Notes: generated by a model from the letters alone, not told the origin. 64,000 bases of DNA from Marinobacter adhaerens HP15 (GCF_000166295.1 NC_017506.1:1426001-1490000), one strand, 5' to 3'. Shown: positions 34,712 to 45,569, counted from the stretch's first letter. Numbers and translations are program-made.

Positions 34712-37197
34712 TGGCGGCTGCAAAAAAACTCATGTCGGTTCGCCGGGACTGGCGGGAACGGGATGTTCGCGTCGTTCTGGCCGCTCTCATCATCGCCGTT
34801 GCCACTGTTGCCACCATTGCCCTGTTTGCCAGTCAGCTTCAACGCACCCTGGTTTCTTCAGCCAGCTCGTTCCTGGCAGCGGATCGCCAGCTTGAGGCAG
34901 AGAATGGCCGACCGATTCCGGACGCCTGGCTTCAGGAAGCCGCCGATCAGGGCCTGAAAACCGGTCGAATGGTGGAATTCTCCACCATGGTGTTCGGTGA
35001 CGAGAATTTCCAGCTGGTGTCAGTCAAGGCCGTGAGCAATGAATATCCGCTTCGTGGCGATATCGAAATCCAGCGGAACCCGACAGGTACTCGGGAGCTG
35101 GTAAATCAGGGGCCCGGGCCGGGAGAGGTCTGGATCAACCCGCGCTTGCTCAGGCTGCTGGATCTCGAAGTCGGCGAGTCGCTTGAAGTTGGTAATCTGA
35201 ATCTTACCGTGTCCGGCCTGCTCATCCGGGAGCCGGACGGCGGTTTCCGGCTGTCGGCACTGGCCCCCCGCGTGATGATGCATGTGGATGATGTGGCCGC
35301 CACCGGGGTCATCCAGGAGGGCAGCCGGGTTGAATACGTCTACCTGTTTGCCGGTGATGAAGCTGCGCTGGAATCGTACTACCAATGGTTGGAACCCAGA
35401 CTCGAACCCAGTCATGAATGGGCGGGTGTCCGGGATGGCGAGACCTTCTCGCGCTCACTCGAGCGAGCCGAGCGATTCCTGCTGTTGGGTGGCAGCCTTG
35501 CGGTCCTGCTTGCCGCCGTGGCCGTGGCTGTGGCGAGTCGTCAGTATGCCCTTTCCCAGCGCGATACCGTGGCACTTCTGAAAACGCTGGGGCTCAGCGG
35601 TGCAGGTATTGGCGGTTTGTACCTCAAGCGCCTCGCGCTCTGGGGTGTCACCGGGATCGTGGGCGGACTGCTGGTCGCGATGCCGCTGTACTGGTTGCTG
35701 ATTCACATGCTGAGCCAGGTGCTTGAGCGCCCGGTGGAATTTCAGCTCGATCCGTCTGCATTGGTGCCCGCCTTGCTGACGGCACTGGTCTCTCTGTTTG
35801 CGTTTGCCTATCCTCCCGTTCGCAGGCTTCGCAATGTTCCGGCGATGCGTGTACTGCGCAGCCAGCCCGGTGAAACCGGGCGCGAGGCCCTGCCGGATAT
35901 GATAATTGCCATTGTGGCGGTTTTCGGGCTTGTGTGGATGTATGCGGGCGAACTTGCCCTGGTGGTTTCCCTTCTGGGGGGGCTTGCGTTGCTGCTCGGG
36001 GCACTTGGCCTGGTGGGTTGGCTGTTGGTGGCAACACTGCGCAAGGTTCGCGGCGGTGGTAACGCCTGGCGTTTGGCCCTTGTGGGGCTGTACCGGCATC
36101 GCCGGGCCAGTCTTTCCCAGATTGCTGTATTTGCGATGACGTTGATGCTGGCGGCCACGCTGATATTGGTGCGTACCTCTTTGTTGACAGACTGGCAGGC
36201 CCAGTTGCCGGATGACGCGCCCAATCATTTCCTGATCAATATTGCACCGGAAGCGGTCGAGGACGTCGATGCGTTCTGGCAGGAGCGTGGCCAGCCACTG
36301 GACAAACTTTACCCGATGGTTCGAGGACGCTTGACCGAACTCAATGGTCAGCCAGTCAAGGAAACGGTCAGCAAGGATGAGAATGTTAACGCTCTCAACC
36401 GTGAACTGAACCTGACCTGGATGTCGGCCTTGCCGGACGACAACGAGATAGTCGAGGGCGTCTGGTTTGGTGAAAACCAGAAGGAAGGTGTCTCGGTGGA
36501 AGCGGAGCTGGCCGGAAAGCTGGGACTGTCACTGGGCGACGAACTGACGTTCACCATTGGCTCGGAAAAGGTGACAGAAGCCGTCACCAGTATTCGGACG
36601 GTCCAGTGGGACAGCATGAAGCCCAATTTCTACATGGCGTTCCCGCCGGAGGGCGGGCTCACCGAGATGCCCGCGACCTGGATCACCAGTTTTTACCTGC
36701 CCAAGGACAAGAAAGATGCCCTGAACGAATTTTCCCGGCAGTTCCCGACGGTTTCCGTTCTGGAAATTGATCATGTGATTGAGCGGATCCAGGAGATTGT
36801 CCGTCAGGTCACCCAGGCGATTGAAGCCATTCTGGCGTTGATCCTTGCCGCCGCGCTGGTGGTGATGGCTGCAGTCGTCAGTGCGACGCTTCAGGATCGA
36901 CAGCGGGAAGGTGCGCTGCTGCGAACCCTGGGCGGACGCCAGAGGTTGCTGGTTCGCAGTACCATGCTCGAATTTGCGTTGCTGGGTGGTTTCGCAGGTG
37001 TGCTTGGAGTGGTCGCCGCCGAGGCGGCAGTCTGGGCGCTTCAGTTCAGGATGTTCGAGGGCACGTTCCAGTGGCACTGGCACGTGGTGTTGCCGATCCC
37101 AATCGTCAGCGCCGTTGTTCTTGCCCTGTTCGGCCGCTGGCAGCTACGGCCGGTGTTGAGTGTATCGCCGATGCTGTTGTTGCGACGCCTCGAGTAG
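34711..37197 (+). CDS. ybbP: ABC transporter permease, YbbP (FtsX/MacB-like)
   Basis: An 828-residue inner-membrane protein partnering YbbA. Hydrophobic segments lie near residues 23-40, 255-275, 305-330, 345-370, 395-415, 420-445 and 475-492, and three more after residue 705, giving about ten. Two large periplasmic stretches (about 45-250 and 495-700) separate them, and FtsX-type core domains occur in the middle and at the C-terminus ('ILAAALVVMAAVVSATLQDR'). This layout is that of the YbbP family rather than four-helix LolC/MacB. The ATG overlaps the ybbA stop. Confidence 0.92.
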   Translation: MAAAKKLMSVRRDWRERDVRVVLAALIIAVATVATIALFASQLQRTLVSSASSFLAADRQLEAENGRPIPDAWLQEAADQGLKTGRMVEFSTMVFGDENFQLVSVKAVSNEYPLRGDIEIQRNPTGTRELVNQGPGPGEVWINPRLLRLLDLEVGESLEVGNLNLTVSGLLIREPDGGFRLSALAPRVMMHVDDVAATGVIQEGSRVEYVYLFAGDEAALESYYQWLEPRLEPSHEWAGVRDGETFSRSLERAERFLLLGGSLAVLLAAVAVAVASRQYALSQRDTVALLKTLGLSGAGIGGLYLKRLALWGVTGIVGGLLVAMPLYWLLIHMLSQVLERPVEFQLDPSALVPALLTALVSLFAFAYPPVRRLRNVPAMRVLRSQPGETGREALPDMIIAIVAVFGLVWMYAGELALVVSLLGGLALLLGALGLVGWLLVATLRKVRGGGNAWRLALVGLYRHRRASLSQIAVFAMTLMLAATLILVRTSLLTDWQAQLPDDAPNHFLINIAPEAVEDVDAFWQERGQPLDKLYPMVRGRLTELNGQPVKETVSKDENVNALNRELNLTWMSALPDDNEIVEGVWFGENQKEGVSVEAELAGKLGLSLGDELTFTIGSEKVTEAVTSIRTVQWDSMKPNFYMAFPPEGGLTEMPATWITSFYLPKDKKDALNEFSRQFPTVSVLEIDHVIERIQEIVRQVTQAIEAILALILAAALVVMAAVVSATLQDRQREGALLRTLGGRQRLLVRSTMLEFALLGGFAGVLGVVAAEAAVWALQFRMFEGTFQWHWHVVLPIPIVSAVVLALFGRWQLRPVLSVSPMLLLRRLE

Positions 37198-37209
37198 CGC
37201 CGGGCGGCT

Positions 37210-37992
37210 TCAGCGGTAGTTGGCGAGAATCGCATCCAGCTCGCCATTCGCCTTCATCTTCGCCAGTTCTTCGTTGAACTGGCTGGCAAAGGACTGCCAG
37301 TCTTTCCGCAGCATTAGCCGGAACCCGTAATTGCTGATGCTTTCGTTGCTGATGTCGAAATGCTGCCGCAGCCCCTCGTTTCTGAGAATCCACTTTCCGA
37401 CGAGCCGGTCGGCGACCGCGGCGTCGAAGCGGTCACCGTGCAGTACGAAGGTGAACATGTCCTTGTCTCTGGAAACATCAAAGCGGCGAATCCGACCTTC
37501 CTCGAAGTAGGGCTCAAGCAGCGGATATCGGTAGCCGAGATGGGTGACAATGGTTTTGGAGATCAGATCGTCCGGGCTCTCGTAGTGAAAGCTGGATTTT
37601 ACTGGTGCAAAAAACACTTCCTCGATGTCGACTACCGCATCGGTAAACAGGAATTTCTCCGGGTCGTCCGCCCACTCCCGAGCCCTTGGTGTGGCATCGA
37701 TGTATCCATCAAGCAGCATCTGATCTACACGTTTACGGGGGATTTGCTCAGCGATTACCCGGTATCCGAGCCTCTGGGCTACCTCGGACACCACATCCCA
37801 CATGATTCCTGATGGTTGGCTCTGGTCACCGATGAGATAGGGTGGGTAACCATTGGGCGAAATATTGAAACGAAAAACCTTTTGTTCGCCAGAGGTATCT
37901 TGTGAGGCAAAAACTGGCGAGGAAAGTGCAGTCAGTACAAGAAGAAGGACACCAAGAGTGGCATTAACAGGGCGGGGATATCGGTTTTGCAT
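37210..37992 (-). CDS. Periplasmic family 3 extracellular solute-binding protein
   Basis: A 260-residue exported protein with a signal peptide (about 1-30, ending VFASQ) and an SBP_bac_3 domain: 'FRFNISPNGYPPYLIGD', 'GIMWDVVSEVAQRLGYRV', 'RVDQMLLDGYIDATPRAREW' and 'ANGELDAILANYR' at the end. Such proteins bind amino acids or related small molecules. No matching ABC permease or ATPase is adjacent; ybbAP converges on it and is unrelated. It may therefore be an orphan sensor-type protein. The ligand is unknown. Confidence 0.84.
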   Translation of the reverse strand: MQNRYPRPVNATLGVLLLVLTALSSPVFASQDTSGEQKVFRFNISPNGYPPYLIGDQSQPSGIMWDVVSEVAQRLGYRVIAEQIPRKRVDQMLLDGYIDATPRAREWADDPEKFLFTDAVVDIEEVFFAPVKSSFHYESPDDLISKTIVTHLGYRYPLLEPYFEEGRIRRFDVSRDKDMFTFVLHGDRFDAAVADRLVGKWILRNEGLRQHFDISNESISNYGFRLMLRKDWQSFASQFNEELAKMKANGELDAILANYR

Positions 37993-38126
37993 GCGGTGGG
38001 GCTCTCTACGGAACAGTACTGTAGGTGGATAATGAACCCGGCTATCATCCCTGCCAGAATTGACTAATTCTCCTCTCTTGCTTGATCAATTTCAATGATG
38101 TGAAGTCTATCTTCACACAAGGCGAA

Positions 38127-38154
38127 CGCCGGGGCCCAGGCAGGGTCCCCGGCG
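38127..38154 (-). terminator. GC-rich hairpin after the alcohol dehydrogenase gene
   Basis: CGCCGGGG (38127-38134) pairs with CCCCGGCG (38147-38154) directly beyond the stop of the minus-strand dehydrogenase. There is no long T-run, so termination strength is uncertain. A separate small palindrome GTGAAG-TCTAT-CTTCAC lies next to it (38100-38116). Confidence 0.55.
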
Positions 38155-38160
38155 AAACAG

Positions 38161-39348
38161 TCACGCCCAGGCGCGGCGCAGAACCGAGCGGGCATCCTCC
38201 AGCGTTACTTCCTTCGGATTAAACATGATGGAACCATCATCCAATGCCATCTCAGCGATGTGGTCCAGCTGTGCCTCGGTCACCTTACCGGTTTCCTTGA
38301 GTGTCCGGGGCAGCTGGCAGCGCTTGTACAAAGCATCCCGCAACTTCCGGATCGCGGAAATACTGGCTTCTGCCCGGCGGCTTGCCGGTGTTGCTGCAAA
38401 GACTTCGGGGCCCTCGAGGTACAGCAAAAGTTCACCCAGGGGTTCCCGGATGGTTTCAAGGTTGTACTCCAGGGCGTAGGGCAGGTAAAGACTCATGCAA
38501 AGGCCGTGGGGCAGGTGGCAGACGGCGCCGGTCGCGTGCCCCAGGGCGTGCACCAGACCCACCATGGAGTTGGAGAAGGCGATGCCGGCCATGGTCGAGG
38601 CTTGCGCCAGCTCCAGTCGTCCGTCGCTGTCTTTCGGGTTGTCCATGACCTGAAGGAGTGACTGGCTGATTTTCTTGATGGCCGCGGTCGCGTAGGCGTC
38701 ACTCAATGGGTTTTTCGCCATGCAGGTGAACGCTTCGGTTGCGTGGGTCATGGCGTCCATGGCTGTCGCGGCAGTAATGTGCGGCGGCAGGGTGAGGGTC
38801 ATGCGCGGGTCAATGATGGCCGCGTTTGGCAGCAGGAACGACGACGTGAAGGGCAGCTTGACGCCCTTGGCTTCATCGGTGATGACCGCAACCGATGTAA
38901 CTTCCGAGCCGGTCCCGGCTGTTGTCGGCACCACGAAGAAGGGCTTGAGCGGATGCTTGAGCACACCGGCACCGCTGTACTTGGCGATATCGTCACCACC
39001 CTCGGAAACCAGAATGTTGACGGCCTTGCCGGTATCGATCGCCGAACCGCCGCCCACGGCGATGATGGAGTCGCACTTTTCCTGACGATAGATGCCGGCG
39101 ATATCGCGCACCACCGTGGTCGAGGAGTCGGGCGGAACGTCATCATAGATGGTGGTTATTTCCAGCCCGCTTTCCTCGCAAGCTGCGATCACGGGTTCCA
39201 GGAGGCCCGCAGCCCGCACGCCCTTGTCGGTTACGATCATTGGCCGCTTGGCAGCCATTCCGGTCAGCTCGTAAGGGATGTGTTCAAGGGCGGCCTTGCC
39301 GGCAATGACTTTTACCGGGCAGAAGAACTCATAGTATTTATTGGTCAT
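38161..39348 (-). CDS. Iron-containing (group III) alcohol dehydrogenase
   Basis: A 395-residue cytosolic NAD(P)-dependent dehydrogenase. 'IIAVGGGSAIDTGKAVNIL' and 'VVPTTAGTGSEVTSVAVIT' bind nucleotide; the metal ligands are in 'DAMTHATEAFTCMA' and 'HALGHATGAVCHLPHG'. The substrate alcohol is unknown; a fatty or medium-chain alcohol is possible given the SCP2-like partner. The ATG at 39348 overlaps the stop of that upstream gene by one base (TGATG), so the two are co-translated. An in-frame GTG precedes the ATG directly. Confidence 0.9.
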   Translation of the reverse strand: MTNKYYEFFCPVKVIAGKAALEHIPYELTGMAAKRPMIVTDKGVRAAGLLEPVIAACEESGLEITTIYDDVPPDSSTTVVRDIAGIYRQEKCDSIIAVGGGSAIDTGKAVNILVSEGGDDIAKYSGAGVLKHPLKPFFVVPTTAGTGSEVTSVAVITDEAKGVKLPFTSSFLLPNAAIIDPRMTLTLPPHITAATAMDAMTHATEAFTCMAKNPLSDAYATAAIKKISQSLLQVMDNPKDSDGRLELAQASTMAGIAFSNSMVGLVHALGHATGAVCHLPHGLCMSLYLPYALEYNLETIREPLGELLLYLEGPEVFAATPASRRAEASISAIRKLRDALYKRCQLPRTLKETGKVTEAQLDHIAEMALDDGSIMFNPKEVTLEDARSVLRRAWA

Positions 39349-39902
39349 CACGCTCTCACTGTCTCAACGAAATTGGTGGCAACTTTCAGGTAAATGCGCG
39401 CGGCGCTGATCAGCTTTTCGGGCAGGTGGAGGTCGGCCGGGTATTCCTTTACGGCGCGCTCGGCGACCATTTTCGGCAGGATGAAGGACTCAAGCCGGTT
39501 CAGTACCCGCGTCATCCGCACGGCATAGCTGATGTCGCCATCCACCAGCATGCGGTCATTGGCGAAAGCCACTGATGTTTTTTCCTGGAAAGACAGCACC
39601 AGGAAAGCGTGGGCGATGTGCTTGAACTGAATCGACAGGTCGATCGGCCGTGGGGCTTTGTCACCGTGGTAACGGAAACGCCCCTGGCCGGTATGTTCGA
39701 CGATCAGCTTTGAGCCATCCGGCATCACCATCATCTCAAACAGGAAACCGTCAGGCAGTGCCCGGGCTTCGTTCTGAACCTTCTCGTCCACCTCGCTCAC
39801 AGCCTGCAGGGCTCGCCCCATCACCTGGAACATCAGTTCCACGTACAGTCGGCGCGCCTGGAAGACCATGGGCTGGATACGTTTCGCTAGCATGTCCGTC
39901 AT
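39348..39902 (-). CDS. SCP2-like lipid-binding domain protein
   Basis: A 184-residue protein without a signal peptide. The C-terminal part ('SIQFKHIAHAFLVLSFQEK', then 'MLVDGDISYAVRMTRVLNRLE') matches the SCP2 sterol/lipid-carrier fold, where a short beta strand and 'GD-x-x-x-A-x-R' helix precede the lipid pocket. The N-terminal 70 residues are helical. It is translationally coupled to the alcohol dehydrogenase, which suggests it presents a lipid substrate or carries its product; that role is inference. A perfect 8-bp inverted repeat lies 26 bases before its start. Confidence 0.68.
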   Translation of the reverse strand: MTDMLAKRIQPMVFQARRLYVELMFQVMGRALQAVSEVDEKVQNEARALPDGFLFEMMVMPDGSKLIVEHTGQGRFRYHGDKAPRPIDLSIQFKHIAHAFLVLSFQEKTSVAFANDRMLVDGDISYAVRMTRVLNRLESFILPKMVAERAVKEYPADLHLPEKLISAARIYLKVATNFVETVRA

Positions 39903-39927
39903 CCAATCGTTGTTGATGTCACCTGAT

Positions 39928-39949
39928 TTTTAGAGTTATTGCTCTAAAA
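39928..39949. promoter_or_regulatory. Inverted-repeat operator candidate before the SCP2/alcohol dehydrogenase operon
   Basis: TTTTAGAG (39928-39935) and CTCTAAAA (39942-39949) are perfect reverse complements around TTATTG. Position, size and spacing suit a dimeric TetR- or MarR-type repressor. No regulator gene is adjacent. It is not followed by a usable T-run for the minus-strand genes in terminator position, so an operator is more likely than a terminator. Confidence 0.55.
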
Positions 39950-40011
39950 GTCAATGGAGGCGATGACAGAAGATGTGCGTCAGACCGGCAATCTTGATCC
40001 CGGGCAATAAA

Positions 40012-40041
40012 AAGGCCGGAACCCCTCGGGACTCCGGCCTT
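40012..40041 (-). terminator. Rho-independent terminator of the M48 peptidase gene
   Basis: On the minus strand AAGGCCGGA (complement of 40033-40041 side) pairs over 9 bp with TCCGGCCTT (complement of 40012-40020), followed by TTTTTATT. It lies 25 bases after the stop of the M48 gene. Confidence 0.9.
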
Positions 40042-40066
40042 CTAAAGTCAATGATTCCGGCGGCAA

Positions 40067-41344
40067 TTATTGCGTGAGTGCCGCCAGTTTACGTTTGGCC
40101 TCTTCAGCTACGTCACCACCGGCTTCGGCGGCCTTGCTGTAATAGGCAATGGCTTCATTCCGGTTATTCTGTTTTACCGCAACATCGCCCAGTCGCAGGA
40201 AGGCAATGGAAGTGGGGACGGTTTCATTGGCTTTGGTCAGATTCTCCCTGGCCTTGTCCAGATTGTTGAGCCTCAGAGCATTCAGGCCATTGTAAAGGCG
40301 ATACTTGAACATCTCGGGGTAGAGCTCCACCGCCTTTTCAAAGTCGGCCGCGGCCTTCTCTGTTTCCTTCTGGTCCTGATAAATGCGGCCGCGAAGGGCA
40401 TAGAACATGGCTTCCCGTGGCAGCAGACGGATGGCTTCGTTGATCTTGTCGAGCGCAGGCTTCATCTCGCCTTTGGAGGCCAGCTCCATGGCCTTGTCAT
40501 GGGCATCGTAAGCCGGTTGCAGCGAACGGAGTTTGGCCATCTTGCGTTCATAGACGTCCTCACCGCGGTAGCCGCCCGCGCCAACCTTCTGCACCAGTTC
40601 GCGGTTCTCCTGCACGCGTTTCGCTGAGGGGGGATGGGTCGCGAACAGGCCATCAATGAAACTGGACTGACGCCCTTCGGATAGTTTCAGGAACAGCTCC
40701 TGAAGCTCCACTGCTGCCTGTGGGTCATAGCCAGCTTCTTTCATGTAGAGAATGCCGTAGTGGTCTGATTCGAGTTCGTCGCCCTGGCTGTATTGCGCCA
40801 GCGCAAGTTGCGCCCCAAGGGCAGCGCCACCCATGATCAGACCGGCCCATTCGTTGTCCGACAGGGCAAAACCAAGTCCGGCAACGCCGGCGCTGATCAG
40901 CATTCCCTGCTGCATGCGCTGAACACTGTGCCGGGCTGCCGCATGAACAATCTCGTGCCCCAGAACCGAGGCAAGCTGAGCCTCGTCGTCAAGCTCTGTC
41001 AGAAGGCCACGGTTAATGGCGATCTTGCCTCCGGGAAGGGCCCAGGCATTCGGTACACTGCTGTTCAGAACCACGAATTCGTAGGGCAGGTCCGCTCTGT
41101 CGCTGACCCTGGCCATTTTCTGGCCAACCTCGCTCACATAGAGCGTCAGCTCCGGGTCCACATAAAACCGACCGCCCTGGGTTTGCTGGGTGGGCACGTA
41201 CTGCTCGGCGCCCATGGCGAGCTCCTGGCTTTCACCGATCAGCGAAAGCTGATTTTCCCCGGTAACCGGATTGACCGAGCAGCCGCTGAGTGTCAGTGCC
41301 AGCGCAATGGCTACCAGGCTGTTTTTGATGGCAGACAGGTTCAC
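40067..41344 (-). CDS. M48 family metallopeptidase lipoprotein with TPR repeats (BepA/YfgC-like)
   Basis: A 425-residue lipoprotein: a hydrophobic signal ends in the lipobox 'LTLSGC', so the mature protein would be lipid-anchored in the envelope. The zinc site is 'LGHEIVHAAARHSVQRM' (HExxH) with the third ligand in 'ELESDHYGILYM'. From about residue 300 TPR-like helices repeat ('DKINEAIRLLPREAMFYALR', 'YRLYNGLNALRLNNLDKARE'). This is the BepA-type layout, which in E. coli degrades or assists misassembled outer-membrane proteins such as LptD. GTG 41344 is chosen because GGGAG sits six bases before it; an upstream ATG (41386) would mask the signal peptide. Confidence 0.92.
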   Translation of the reverse strand: MNLSAIKNSLVAIALALTLSGCSVNPVTGENQLSLIGESQELAMGAEQYVPTQQTQGGRFYVDPELTLYVSEVGQKMARVSDRADLPYEFVVLNSSVPNAWALPGGKIAINRGLLTELDDEAQLASVLGHEIVHAAARHSVQRMQQGMLISAGVAGLGFALSDNEWAGLIMGGAALGAQLALAQYSQGDELESDHYGILYMKEAGYDPQAAVELQELFLKLSEGRQSSFIDGLFATHPPSAKRVQENRELVQKVGAGGYRGEDVYERKMAKLRSLQPAYDAHDKAMELASKGEMKPALDKINEAIRLLPREAMFYALRGRIYQDQKETEKAAADFEKAVELYPEMFKYRLYNGLNALRLNNLDKARENLTKANETVPTSIAFLRLGDVAVKQNNRNEAIAYYSKAAEAGGDVAEEAKRKLAALTQ

Positions 41345-41542
41345 AGTAAGCTCCCTTTTGGATGATGCGATGTCGGGTTCGTTCAAAACAGTTGCCCGCT
41401 TCCTGAATGGGCAGTTTATAGCACATGATCGGCCATCAGTGGATTACCGCAACCTGCCCGGCGGTGGTGACGAGCAGGCCCTTGGCGTATCATAAGCGTC
41501 TGTTCCCGCTCTGTTTCACCAACTTCGCACCCAAGGCAACCC

Positions 41543-42283
41543 ATGAGTAACTTACTCGAACTGATCGCTTTGCTCTGGTTCCTCGTCTGCTGGCTGGGTT
41601 ATACCGAATACTCGAAACGCCGTGCCGCGGACCGTCCCTGCCTGTCCAACACCCTCGACCTTTACCGGGAGGACTGGATGCGCGTCATGTTGCGGCGGGA
41701 AAACCGGATTGCCGATGCGTCTGTGGTCGGAAACCTGGAGCGCAACGGTGCGTTTTTCGCCTCCAGCTGCCTGCTGATTCTCGCGGGTATTATCACCGCT
41801 CTCGGCTACACCCAGGAAGTCATGGAAGTATTCAGTACCATGCCCTTCGGCACATTGCCGACCCGGGAAATCTGGGAACTTCGCATGGTGGTGCTGTTGG
41901 TGGTCTTTATCTACGCCTTTTTCAAATTCACCTGGTCCATGCGGATGTACAACTTTGTGTCGGTGATGGTGGGCAGTGCCCCTCCGCCAGACGACACCAA
42001 AACCAGCCCCGCTGGCAGGGAGGCGTTTGCACGAAGTGCCGGCAACATCTGCAATCTTGCCGGCGATGCCTTTAACCTTGGGCTGCGGTCCTACTATTAC
42101 GCACTTGCCGTGGTAGGCTGGTTTATTCACCCGATTGTCTTCATGGCGGCGTCCACTCTGGTTGTTGTCGTTCTCTATCGACGCGAGTTCTGTTCGACGG
42201 CACTGGAAGCATTGAGGGCAGGGAAGGTCTTCGAGGAGCCGCTGCCCGGCAAGGCGGAAAACAGCCCAAAACCTAAAAGCTGA
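41543..42283 (+). CDS. DUF599 integral membrane protein
   Basis: A 246-residue inner-membrane protein with four main hydrophobic segments (about 4-20, 72-90, 110-132 and 188-212). The 'WLGYTEYSKRRAADRPCLS' and 'REDWMRVMLRRENRIADASV' stretches are the conserved region of the DUF599 family, whose function is unknown. It is followed 18 bases later by two thioesterase genes and may share their transcript. Confidence 0.83.
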   Translation: MSNLLELIALLWFLVCWLGYTEYSKRRAADRPCLSNTLDLYREDWMRVMLRRENRIADASVVGNLERNGAFFASSCLLILAGIITALGYTQEVMEVFSTMPFGTLPTREIWELRMVVLLVVFIYAFFKFTWSMRMYNFVSVMVGSAPPPDDTKTSPAGREAFARSAGNICNLAGDAFNLGLRSYYYALAVVGWFIHPIVFMAASTLVVVVLYRREFCSTALEALRAGKVFEEPLPGKAENSPKPKS

Positions 42284-42301
42284 TCCACAGGTTAAATCTG
42301 A

Positions 42302-42772
42302 ATGAACGATGATATCCGACGGAAACGGGTTAGCCGTTTTATAGCCACCCTCAACCAGGCCAACGAGCTTGGTCTGTCGGTTACCGAGGCCACAAAAGGC
42401 AGCCTGACACTGTGCCTGCCCTACAGTGACCGCATTATCGGTAACCCGGACACCGGGGTGATTCACGGTGGGGCCATCACCACACTGATGGATACCACGT
42501 CAGGGTGCGTGATCCTTTGTGCCCTGGAAGATTTTGAACTCTGCCCGACGCTGGACCTGCGCGTGGACTACATGCGCCCGGCCCAGCCCCGCAAGCCGGT
42601 TTATGCCCGGGCTGAAACCTACCGGGTAACCCGGAACATTATTTTTACCCGCTGTGAGGCGTACCAGGAAGGCGGTGAAACCATCGCCAACTGCGTGGCC
42701 ACCTTCATGCGTATCGGGAAGGATGCCAGCCCGAAACATTACCGGGACCTGATTACCGGAGGTGAAGAATGA
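42302..42772 (+). CDS. PaaI-type hotdog thioesterase (first of two)
   Basis: A 156-residue hotdog-fold protein. 'NPDTGVIHGGAITTLMDTTSG' holds the PaaI motif (HGG followed by an acidic residue on the central helix), and 'LDLRVDYMRPAQPRKPVYAR' the strand region. Such enzymes hydrolyse acyl-CoA thioesters; the acyl group is unknown. It overlaps the next gene by four bases (ATGA). The two similar but diverged tandem copies may form a heteromer, since hotdog enzymes work as dimers or tetramers; this is inference. Confidence 0.86.
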   Translation: MNDDIRRKRVSRFIATLNQANELGLSVTEATKGSLTLCLPYSDRIIGNPDTGVIHGGAITTLMDTTSGCVILCALEDFELCPTLDLRVDYMRPAQPRKPVYARAETYRVTRNIIFTRCEAYQEGGETIANCVATFMRIGKDASPKHYRDLITGGEE

Positions 42773-43203
42773 CCGATCCTGAAATCCTGCGTTACACCCA
42801 GGAGACCGGTGACTTCAGCCGCATGCTCAGCAGCATTCCCTATGCCACCTGGATTGGTCTTCAGTGTGAGCAGTTTGGAGACGACCTGATTTTCCGTCTG
42901 CCCTGCAAAGACTCCAACCTGGGTAATCCCATCCTGCCGGCCATCCACGGGGGCGTGATCGGTGGCTTCATGGAGATGTCCGCCAACATCTACCTGATCA
43001 TGTCCCAGGAAAGTCTGCGCATGCCCCGTATCGTCGATTTTTCCCTGGATTATCTCCGCGCCGGCCTCAACCGGGAAACCTACGCCGAATGCCGTCTGAC
43101 CCGCCAGGGCAACCGCGTTGCCAACGTGATGGTCAGCGCCTGGCAGAAATCCCGCTCGCAACCCATTGCGACTGCCAGGGCGCACTTCCTCCTCGAAGAC
43201 TGA
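42769..43203 (+). CDS. PaaI-type hotdog thioesterase (second of two)
   Basis: A 144-residue hotdog protein with 'NPILPAIHGGVIGGFMEMSAN', where the motif Asp of the first copy is replaced by Glu, and 'VDFSLDYLRAGLNRETYAEC'. It resembles the preceding gene in length and layout but shares limited identity, so any duplication is old. A GC-rich hairpin (CCGGGGC/GCCCCGG, 43217-43237) lies 13 bases after its stop and overlaps the presumed heat-shock promoter of htpG. Confidence 0.86.
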   Translation: MTDPEILRYTQETGDFSRMLSSIPYATWIGLQCEQFGDDLIFRLPCKDSNLGNPILPAIHGGVIGGFMEMSANIYLIMSQESLRMPRIVDFSLDYLRAGLNRETYAECRLTRQGNRVANVMVSAWQKSRSQPIATARAHFLLED

Positions 43204-43222
43204 TCTTGCCTATACTCCGGGG

Positions 43223-43250
43223 CTTGAAATGCCCCGGTGTGCCCCCACTT
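43223..43250 (+). promoter_or_regulatory. Sigma32-type heat-shock promoter for htpG
   Basis: CTTGAAA (43223-43229) and CCCCACTT (43243-43250) are separated by 13 bases. This matches the sigma32 consensus CTTGAAA-N13/14-CCCCATNT with one mismatch. The predicted transcript starts near 43257 and has a leader of about 195 bases before the htpG ATG, which includes hairpin element copy C. Confidence 0.65.
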
Positions 43251-43286
43251 TTTGCTCAGACTGAGATTTTTGTGCAGGAGCGAGCA

Positions 43287-43375
43287 CGGAGGCCGTTCCG
43301 AAACACGCTGTGAATACGTCCATGTACGCTCGGCTCCGCCATCCATGGCTCCGCACGGTTTCGGAACGGCCTCCG
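43287..43375. repeat. Hairpin repeat element, copy C, in the htpG leader
   Basis: CGGAGGCCGTTCCGAAAC (43287-43304) pairs perfectly with 43358-43375 over 18 bp, and further partial pairing extends outward (GAGCG and CGCTC). The 53-base centre (ACGCTGTGAATACGTCCATG ... CGCCATCCATGGCTCCG) is clearly related to copies A and B. The inner arm ends read TCCGAAAC/GTTTCGGA where A reads TCCAAAAC/GTTTTGGA, a compensatory change. Confidence 0.9.
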
Positions 43376-43451
43376 CGCTCACTCTCAAAACTATGAGGTA
43401 ACTCGGGCACAACGCCGTGCCTGTTTATTCGTTTCAGGAGACTAAAACGCC

Positions 43452-45344
<1,893 letters not shown>

Positions 45345-45350
45345 TCGCCA

Positions 45351-45569
45351 ATGCAGCAGATTATTGTGGATATCAGCATCAGCCCTGATGAGTGGATCAA
45401 GCTCTATCAGGGCGTTGCCACAGATGTTCACACAACGGCCCGGGACGGACGCTCTGTCCGATTCCCGGCCCGTATCCTCTCCCGTTTTTATCTTCGCGAT
45501 GGCATTCGCGGCAGTTTCCGCATCGTCTTTGACGACGCCGGCAAGTTTTCATCCATTGAGCGGCTCTGA
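45351..45569 (+). CDS. DUF2835 small protein
   Basis: A 72-residue protein matching the DUF2835 family ('SISPDEWIKLYQGVATDV', 'FPARILSRFYLRDGIRGSFR', ending 'GKFSSIERL'). It has no membrane segment or catalytic motif that I can recognise. It starts six bases after the htpG stop and is probably read with htpG, which would make it heat-inducible; that is inference. Confidence 0.82.
   Translation: MQQIIVDISISPDEWIKLYQGVATDVHTTARDGRSVRFPARILSRFYLRDGIRGSFRIVFDDAGKFSSIERL

Noticed and set aside
38100..38116. GTGAAG-TCTAT-CTTCAC as a regulator-binding site
   Set aside because: It lies downstream of both flanking genes' reading ends or far from a promoter of the solute-binding gene, and is short enough to be chance.
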